This document shows, in pieces, positions 54,625 to 60,000 of a DNA stretch of 60,000 nt. Numbering within the stretch: position 1 is the stretch's first letter; every line of letters starts with the position of its first letter. A program made the translations under genes and the position numbers. The stretch comes from Symsagittifera roscoffensis. Its lineage: Eukaryota; Xenacoelomorpha; Acoela; Convolutidae. Under the pieces are notes generated by a model that worked only from the letters and a program-made list of their open reading frames with translations, did not search any database and was not told where the DNA came from. The DNA is taken from positions 45,181,448 to 45,241,447 of the forward strand of contig NC_087069.1 of assembly GCF_963678635.1 (NCBI RefSeq), in the 5' to 3' direction.

Positions 54625-55449
54625 ATGGCTGATTGTTTCTGGAAGTATATGCCAGCAGCGCTCAAAACACCTACCCATGATGAGCTATACAAGCGTTTGA
54701 GGGACCTTGAATATACGCAAGTGGACGAAGGACTGGCGGTAATTGTGAATGCCATCCAGCAACTGGAAGCGCAAGGCGAGTGCAGGGAGTCAGCGACGGA
54801 AGCCGTGTTGATAGTGGGATACACTTCAGACAGATTATCAAACCAGGAGCAGACTAAATTGCTATCCTGGAATGTGGATGGAGGCCTGAGAGGGCATGAC
54901 CTTGTGAGGAACCCTGGCTTGAGTAGCGACACGGAATATGGTGCGGGAGAATTTCCACTTCCGACCAGACCTCCAGCAGAAGCAGCGACTCAGTCCACAA
55001 GTAAGACACCGTCGAAGTTGCGCTCGCACCAAACAGAAGAGTCGTATCCGGATCTCGGCAGCATGATGAGAGATTTGGAAAGGACTCAGAGGGAGAGGGA
55101 CAAAGCCATTCTGGATAGGGATAAGGCGACTCTTGAAAGGGATCAAGCCAAGCTTGATCGCGAGCAGGCAATACTTGAGCGGGACAAGGCGATTCTGGAT
55201 CGGGATCTGCTGATGGAACGAGTACAAGAGCAGAGGCTACAAGAAAGCGTAGCCAATTGTGACCAACTAAAATCAGAACTAGAGCGACTACAAAGAAGGC
55301 AGCAAGTGGTCGCGAGTAGTGAAGACAAAAAGAAGACGACGACTGAGCCCTTGGTTACGAGATCCAGACCAGAGTCGAGAATGGAAGTGGAAGAAGCACC
55401 CAGATCGAGCGGCCGCTTCAACCTGGAAGCGTGGCTCAAGAATACATGA
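54625..55449 (+). CDS. Accessory ORF A: heptad-repeat coiled-coil protein
   Basis: An intact frame of 274 residues from ATG 54625 (MADCFWKYMPAAL). The frame is open further upstream, but only through the 26-bp repeats. Residues about 10-105 are an ordered helical part (THDELYKRLRDLEYTQVDEG, GGLRGHDLVRN) conserved in copy 1. A Pro/Ser/Thr linker follows, then six exact heptads of the type RDKAILD encoded by 21-base repeats at 55096-55221, more coiled coil (LKSELERLQRRQQ), and a tail with RSSGRFNLEAWLKNT. Oligomerisation, perhaps as a second particle-like protein, is an inference. The family is not recognised. Confidence 0.55.
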   Translation: MADCFWKYMPAALKTPTHDELYKRLRDLEYTQVDEGLAVIVNAIQQLEAQGECRESATEAVLIVGYTSDRLSNQEQTKLLSWNVDGGLRGHDLVRNPGLSSDTEYGAGEFPLPTRPPAEAATQSTSKTPSKLRSHQTEESYPDLGSMMRDLERTQRERDKAILDRDKATLERDQAKLDREQAILERDKAILDRDLLMERVQEQRLQESVANCDQLKSELERLQRRQQVVASSEDKKKTTTEPLVTRSRPESRMEVEEAPRSSGRFNLEAWLKNT

Positions 55450-55806
55450 ACGAAGGTTTGAAAGCAAGGACGCCACTTGAGCCCGTTCCTTCCGAGAGAA
55501 CCTGGAGGCGAATCGAATTAGACCACTAATGGATATTGCGCTGCCAGCACTGACGCCCAGCTCGACTAGCGGCAGTCAGTCCGAGACGGGAACGTCACGC
55601 CTCAGGGAATTGCAAGAAATGTTGCAGGCGAAAACTCTTGAGAACGCTGCACGTGAGCAGCGACCAACCACCTGGAGGGAGCATCTAGTGTGGAGCGTAG
55701 TGATCTCGAGTTACAAGAAGAACATTGACGGCAAAAACCACCGACATAATCAAGAAGACTGGACGGCTGCGCAACGAGAGAGAAAAGATGCCTTCCATGA
55801 CGCTAC
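55450..55806 (+). pseudogene. Accessory ORF B N-terminal part (leads into SGNH domain)
   Basis: Frame 55529-55858 encodes a Ser/Thr-rich segment (LTPSSTSGSQSETGTS) and a helical stretch (LRELQEMLQAKTLENAA), then runs out of frame just before the SGNH block I. In copy 1 the equivalent region (33.7-34.02 kb) is also damaged. It was probably the N-terminal extension of the SGNH protein. Confidence 0.4.
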
Positions 55807-56414
55807 GTGGGTGAGTACTTCGTACAACCGAGAATACCCGAAGGCACGATACACTTGATAATAGGGGACAAGGATCCAGGCCCATTGGCAAGTGGGAATC
55901 TTGAGTTTCTCGGGCGCAGCGATGCCCCAGATGTTGGCGTCCCTGCAGGTGCTAGAGATGGGGAATATATACACAGTAACGTTGATTATGGGAACCAACG
56001 ACGTGTCTAGAGAGCGAGGCAAGAAAAATGATGAGGCTACAAGATGAAGTGAGCTGCATTCTTGAGGAGCTAAGAATTTACCTGGAGCCAACATTCCTCA
56101 CCATCTGCACCTTATCTTGTAACATGATGGCGGACCAGAATGCGAGGGAGATGAACGAGAGGGTGCGAAACATCAACGAGATAATCAGACAAATCCAACA
56201 GAGAAGTGTGCTGCCCATGAGAGTGCTTGATGTAGCGAGAATGATGGAAGATTCCCTGCCGGAGGATGCATCCTCGGATGGAATCCACTTCGACCACGGA
56301 GCACCGAGTGGCTCAATGGCTTCTTCCAGAGGCATACAAATTGCCTTGAGTCGGATCTACTGGAGAGGGGGCAATTCACCTTCGGTGCACTCTCGATACC
56401 TCCCATCTTCCTAG
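55807..56414 (+). pseudogene. SGNH (GDSL) hydrolase-like domain, frameshifted
   Basis: Three frames together carry the SGNH blocks in order. Block I, IHLIIGDKD, lies at 55849-55875; the Gly-Asp is kept, but the Ser position is Lys. After a frame change come block II, LSFSGAAMPQ (55901-55930), and block III, LIMGTNDVSRE (55982-56014, G-x-N-D intact). In the frame 56028-56414 follow a helical stretch (MNERVRNINEIIRQIQQRS) and block V, SSDGIHFDHG, with Asp at 56277 and His at 56286. The family consists of serine esterases and lipases. Copy 1 keeps the Ser here but has lost the block V Asp, so each copy has a different lesion. A role in membrane or lipid handling during infection or particle release is only speculation. 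Confidence 0.65.
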
Positions 56415-56434
56415 CCCGGCAGGTAACTGATCGC

Positions 56435-57598
56435 TTGGGGGGAAGGATAGACTCGAGAGGAAGCTCAACTAGTAGCAGAAGCAGACAGTTGAGGTCAACA
56501 CCCATGGAAGGAGACGAGGAGGAATCTTCTACGCCCCAGAGTTCTGTTGTGTGGTCAGTGGTGGTGGTAGACAGCAAGAAGAAGGTGGAAGGTCCGGGGG
56601 AAGCAAGCAGAACCCGGTACCTGGAGCGAGTGAAGGATTTGGATCTTGAGGATGTAGCCTGCCGACAAGAGTTGACGGAGGCCTTGGGGATCAGTAGGTT
56701 GTCACATGAAGACTTGAGCAATCACTATTGTGTGGACTGGCTAAAGGCCCATGAGGCGCACTTCTCCCGAGCCAAAACACTGGAGTTGGCGGACCTGACG
56801 GGAATTCCCCAGAGATCAATAATGGGGCCAATTAATTACAGACCTCAAGCATCGGACTCAGAGTGGCGATACCCGCGCAGCTTAAGGGCGGTGGACAAGC
56901 TTCTTGAACCAAAGAGTATGGGACTTCCTGATACAGCCTACATGGGTGCAAAACTTGCGGAAGACCCAAAGTACGGGAGATCCTGTGGAACTTCACGGCT
57001 GGCCAAGATGTTAGCGAGTTATGATCGGTCTGATCCTGGAGCGGCGAGAGCGATCATCGTAGCGGGGTCGGACTTTGAGGGGACGTCACCGAAATTAATT
57101 TGGCCAGAAACCTTTGTGTACCTACTACCAGGGTCGGAGTTAAATCAAATGTTGACCCTGATCGTAGCGATAAAGTCAGAGACACCGTGTGAACCGGATC
57201 TTTTTTTGTTAGCGGGAATGAATGATCACCTGCACGCGGAGGGACTGCTTGAGCCTCTGAGAAGCGGGGAGCCTACAACAAAGAAGATCTGGGAGGCAAT
57301 TCAGACGCTGTTTGCAGCAATGAATGATGTGCAGGAACTGCTGGCATCCCGGTTGGGACCGAAGACAAGAGTGATATTCGCGTCATCGCCGGATTACGCG
57401 AGTATGCCACCTGCTTTACATTTCCTTTACGCCATGTTGGTTCTGATTGCAGAGGGAAACGGATGGCGGATGCTGATGGCGGACCCAAATCGTGAGCTCG
57501 AACCGGTGAACTTCAGACTCTTGAAGTCTGAAGTGGCAGCGGCGTGGGCGGAAGTGTCCCACGCTCTAAGGGGCTTTTGCGAGTTGCGGACATCCTAA
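56435..57598 (+). CDS. Accessory ORF C: 387-residue protein with divergent SGNH-like blocks
   Basis: The longest intact frame of the element, 387 residues. Residues 1-60 are low-complexity, and 60-200 are helical and unrecognised. The C-terminal half shows RAIIVAGSDFEG (205-216), VYLLPGSELNQM (228-239) and DLFLLAGMNDHL (255-266). Spacing and the G-x-N-D at 261-264 resemble SGNH blocks I, II and III. The nucleophile motif reads Gly-Ser-Asp instead of Gly-Asp-Ser, and no D-x-x-H is obvious. Then RVIFASSPDYASMPPALHFLY follows, conserved in copy 1. It may be an inactive or altered paralogue of the preceding SGNH domain. The true start could be an internal Met. Confidence 0.55.
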   Translation: MGGRIDSRGSSTSSRSRQLRSTPMEGDEEESSTPQSSVVWSVVVVDSKKKVEGPGEASRTRYLERVKDLDLEDVACRQELTEALGISRLSHEDLSNHYCVDWLKAHEAHFSRAKTLELADLTGIPQRSIMGPINYRPQASDSEWRYPRSLRAVDKLLEPKSMGLPDTAYMGAKLAEDPKYGRSCGTSRLAKMLASYDRSDPGAARAIIVAGSDFEGTSPKLIWPETFVYLLPGSELNQMLTLIVAIKSETPCEPDLFLLAGMNDHLHAEGLLEPLRSGEPTTKKIWEAIQTLFAAMNDVQELLASRLGPKTRVIFASSPDYASMPPALHFLYAMLVLIAEGNGWRMLMADPNRELEPVNFRLLKSEVAAAWAEVSHALRGFCELRTS

Positions 57599-57659
57599 TC
57601 GTCTTGGATGAGGTCCTTTGTCTTGAGGTGTCGAACCTTGCCCGACAACTGAAGCTCAT

Positions 57660-57944
57660 TTGACAGCCAGCCTGTGGTTCCGGAGTATGGAGCCGACGAT
57701 CACGAGTTCCACTAGCAAGACGAGGGCGCCAAACAACGAGAGAAAGAATGTGGCGGCAGCCGAAAAACAAGTGGAATCGATGGTATACCGTCTAACCCAA
57801 AAGCGAGGAAGATGGCCGCTCCTGGCACCGAGACTTGAGAATGTGATGGACAAGACGAGAGAGAGTGATCCACCACTAGTGAAGCAGATATGGGGTTTCT
57901 GGAGGAACAGCTGGAAGTGGCAGAAGAGAGAGAGAGAGAGATGA
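57660..57944 (+). CDS. Accessory ORF D fragment, unrecognised
   Basis: A 94-codon frame (TITSSTSKTRAPNNERKNVAA, PRLENVMDKTRESDPPLVKQ), basic and Ser/Thr-rich, overlapping the start of the next frame by 55 bases. It may be the N-terminal part of the following protein, separated by a frameshift near 57900, since LVKQIWGF in one frame passes into MGFLEEQLEVAEERERE in the next. No domain recognised. Confidence 0.35.
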   Translation: MTASLWFRSMEPTITSSTSKTRAPNNERKNVAAAEKQVESMVYRLTQKRGRWPLLAPRLENVMDKTRESDPPLVKQIWGFWRNSWKWQKRERER

Positions 57945-58807
57945 CAGTGGGGAGATTTGTCACGGCTTCAAACGGAGTTTCTAGTGGAGGCTTCAGGAGA
58001 GAGCACGCGAAGGGCAAACTGAGGACCCGGAGGTCACACGAGATCTTGAGATTCTTGAGTCCTTGTTGGGAGAAGGAATACCTAGACAAGGTGTTCTACG
58101 CGTGGAACGCGATCTTCGAGGCGTTCGTGCAGGAACTCTTGAGCATGCCAATCAACCTCCTACTGGCCTTGTACTTGGTATACCCCACGTACCTGTTCAA
58201 TATGGGCCCAGCATATATGTTCAGCAGAGGTGAAGAGACGCTCCGAGTTGATGGATACTTGACTCTAATAATTCTGACACAAGGGGAGCTGACTACATTT
58301 CATCGACTGATGAACTATGGGGAACCCCTGTCGGTGAGGAAGGCCCACCCGAGTCCGGATACGTATTCCTACAAGTGTGTTGCTGGGCTGAAGACGCTGA
58401 TGGTGGAGTATCTCCTGGTGCAGAACAGGAAATTGACAGGCGAAGAGAGAAGCGCAAAGACGAGAGAAGAAGTGAGGGAGGCGAATGGAGGAATACCTCT
58501 TCTGACGGACCTGTGCTTGGCCATGAGATCTGATCCCGTGGTGATGATACGGGGATTGGGAGAGGTGGTGACCTGTGTTTATGGGCCAGCCGTGACGTAC
58601 GCCTTCCCGGATCCGCTTGTGGCAGCGTACCGACATTCGGTGGTGCATGTGAGCCTGATCAGCATTCTGGATGGGACGACACTGAACTGGCGTCGACAGG
58701 AAGACTTGAGAGCGCGAATGAGTGAGACAGTGCTGTTCGGGAAGATAAAGGACCCAGAACTAATAGTTCTCAACTTCAGGGGTCCACTGCAATGGAGGAT
58801 GGGGTGA
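57890..58807 (+). CDS. Accessory ORF E: 305-residue helical protein of unknown family
   Basis: An intact frame, 305 residues. It has a charged N-terminal helix (LEEQLEVAEEREREM), a hydrophobic segment of about 25 residues (LSMPINLLLALYLVYPTYLF, about 85-105) that could be a membrane or buried helix, then largely helical sequence with conserved pieces also found in copy 1 (LMVEYLLVQNRKLTGEE, LLTDLCLAMRSDPVVM, GTTLNWRRQEDLRAR). It ends at TGA 58805, and the same frame stays open afterwards to 59431. An env-like role cannot be shown: there is no signal peptide at the N-terminus and no cleavage motif. Confidence 0.5.
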   Translation: MGFLEEQLEVAEEREREMTVGRFVTASNGVSSGGFRREHAKGKLRTRRSHEILRFLSPCWEKEYLDKVFYAWNAIFEAFVQELLSMPINLLLALYLVYPTYLFNMGPAYMFSRGEETLRVDGYLTLIILTQGELTTFHRLMNYGEPLSVRKAHPSPDTYSYKCVAGLKTLMVEYLLVQNRKLTGEERSAKTREEVREANGGIPLLTDLCLAMRSDPVVMIRGLGEVVTCVYGPAVTYAFPDPLVAAYRHSVVHVSLISILDGTTLNWRRQEDLRARMSETVLFGKIKDPELIVLNFRGPLQWRMG

Positions 58808-59431
58808 AAACGAGAAGGTCCCATCGAAGTCTATCCAAAATTCTGGAACTTGAATCCAACTGCAAAAGACACGAGGGAAGTCTTGAGGATCCCAGCCTCG
58901 ACGAAGTGCTTTGAGTATACGAAGAGGGAGCTGGAGACAACTCTTGAGCGGGACTTGTTGCCCGCCGCGGTTCCTGAGTTCCCGACGGTGAGGCGGATGA
59001 CGCTGGGTATGAATAACCCCATGGTAAACCCTTCCCTACACGCAAGAGCGACAGTGGAGCAGCAGCAAAATGAATTCACGGAAAACTGGAACCCCTTGCT
59101 CATCGGGTATTCGGCAGCGATGTACTTCCATACCTGTGAAACCAGGATAAATTCGTGGACCACGCAAGCAAAGAAGATGCGGGGTTCGATGCCTCCAAAG
59201 TACGAGGTTCGGGAAGTGTTGAAAACTATTGAGAAGGCGGGGTTCGAAAGCAAGCTGCCCATCTATGATGACGGGAGGATGATCGTAGAGGAAGGTCACC
59301 TAGCCCTGAAGGACGAATTGAAATTCGGCACGAGAAAATATTGGGCTATATTGGGCTCTATTTACAGTAGAGCTGCAGCAGGAGGGACGGAAGTTGGATG
59401 CGGAAGGAGTTCTATAAGTGCCCCTCACTGA
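58808..59431 (+). CDS. Accessory ORF F, in frame after TGA
   Basis: Continuous with ORF E except for one TGA. It encodes EGPIEVYPKFWNLNPTAKDTR, then RRMTLGMNNPMVNPSLHAR and LLIGYSAAMYFHTCETRINS, about 207 residues. The first ATG is at 58850, but homology with copy 1 (FNLKLWELRPEVKGTKD) begins before it. That suggests ORF E and F were one protein, or that the TGA is read through. Family unknown. Confidence 0.45.
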   Translation, partial: KREGPIEVYPKFWNLNPTAKDTREVLRIPASTKCFEYTKRELETTLERDLLPAAVPEFPTVRRMTLGMNNPMVNPSLHARATVEQQQNEFTENWNPLLIGYSAAMYFHTCETRINSWTTQAKKMRGSMPPKYEVREVLKTIEKAGFESKLPIYDDGRMIVEEGHLALKDELKFGTRKYWAILGSIYSRAAAGGTEVGCGRSSISAPH

Positions 59432-60000
59432 GTATAAGACGGTAGATCCGACGACCTCTTCACCCCTGTCTGTGGGAACCCCAGGAGACAGAAGGAACCT
59501 TCCAGTGGAAAACAGATTCACTGCCGTGCTCGAGAGGAATCAGCCAGAGTCAGGAGAGGGGGAGAGCATGGACGAAACTCTCAGTGAAGCTGGAGAGGAA
59601 ATGGAGGTGGGAAATACGCCAGACGGAGGAGCAACGAACAAAGAGTTTAGCCACGGCACCACATGTGAGCTGCTGCAAGAACTGAGTGGAGATGACTGGG
59701 CAAACACGGCCAGCCCACCTTTGGGATCTCCACGGAAGAGTCTTGAGTTCCCATTAACGAGTGAACCATCCAACATGATTATGTTGCTCCTAACCGACGA
59801 AGCAAGGGACACCTTTCAAGGCAACAAAGATAGGTTCATGAGCACGTTGGATGAATAGGCGTGGCGAATTTTCCTGGATGAGTTCAACCAGAGGGTGGAA
59901 AACAAAGTTGAAGCAAATGCCTTCAAGGAAGAGCTGTGGAATACAGATGTGAAGCTTGGAGAGCCAGTCCTGATCGCCACTGGGCTAGACGAGAAAGGGA
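59418..60000 (+). pseudogene. Accessory ORF G, acidic, cut by TAG and by window end
   Basis: Frame 59418-59858 encodes a Glu/Ser-rich acidic stretch (SGEGESMDETLSEAGEEMEV), then MIMLLLTDEARDTFQGNKD. After a TAG at 59856 the frame continues (FLDEFNQRVENKVEANAF, LGEPVLIATGLDEKG) to the window edge. Unrecognised. It may overlap in role with copy 1's distal ORFs, but no clear match was seen. Confidence 0.4.

Larger units (their letters stand above)
42868..60000 (+). mobile_element. Large Ty3/gypsy-type element, copy 2 (continues past window)
   Basis: Order seen: 63-bp minisatellite, leader, coiled-coil gag (with a 2.3-kb tandem duplication), zinc knuckle, protease, RT, RNase H, long acidic linker, integrase, post-integrase acidic region, heptad coiled-coil ORF, SGNH-like domain, SGNH-like protein 2 and long helical ORFs to the window edge. 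RNase H before integrase in one pol is the Ty3/gypsy order. More than 17 kb is present without a 3' LTR. Many frames change and premature stops interrupt gag, protease, RT and integrase, so this copy is not active. Confidence 0.75.

Noticed and set aside
57890-58807. ORF E as a retroviral-type envelope protein
   Set aside because: One hydrophobic segment only, in the N-terminal third, with no signal peptide, no cleavage site and no Cys pattern.

Overview
The window is eukaryotic nuclear DNA, most likely from an animal. Host sequence is AT-rich and almost gene-free. It holds one recognisable spliced gene with GT/AG introns (a metaxin-like protein on the minus strand) and many short dispersed repeats. 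Three blocks of clearly higher GC are retroelements. I see no operons, ribosome-binding sites, CRISPR array, tRNA or rRNA.

Layout. 1-5.2 kb: gene-poor flank with one decayed GC-richer remnant. 5.2-25.1 kb: metaxin-like gene read right to left in seven proposed exons whose phases all agree. A short Cys-rich first exon is followed by a 2.5-kb Ser/Asn-rich, probably disordered exon, and small downstream exons carry the metaxin/GST-C region. The roughly 11-kb intron between exons 3 and 4 holds a terminal-inverted-repeat element (7.25-9.0 kb), a foldback element (9.03-9.73 kb) and a complete LTR insertion (9767-17497, 5-bp target duplication GGGAC). The LTR insertion has about 2.4-kb LTRs and only gag and integrase remnants; protease, reverse transcriptase and RNase H are missing. 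25.1-29.8 kb: gene-poor DNA with repeat fragments.

29.85-38.9 kb and 42.87-60 kb hold two copies of a second, very large Ty3/gypsy-type family. The left copy is 5'-truncated and heavily decayed. The right copy runs off the window and shows a 63-bp minisatellite leader, coiled-coil gag, zinc knuckle, protease, RT, RNase H, an unusually long acidic linker, HHCC/DDE integrase with GPY/F-like tail, and then at least 6 kb of further coding DNA. That 3' region encodes a heptad-repeat coiled coil, an SGNH(GDSL)-hydrolase-like domain split over three frames, a second protein with SGNH-like blocks, and long unrecognised proteins. The same order recurs in the left copy, so these accessory genes belong to the element family. 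Both copies are broken by stops and frameshifts. The right copy also carries a near-perfect 2.3-kb internal tandem duplication covering gag.

The most interesting content is this accessory-gene region. SGNH esterase modules are known from some retroelements (ORF1 of CR1-like LINEs and, as I recall, extra ORFs of some bdelloid rotifer LTR elements). I do not recognise the complete set seen here.
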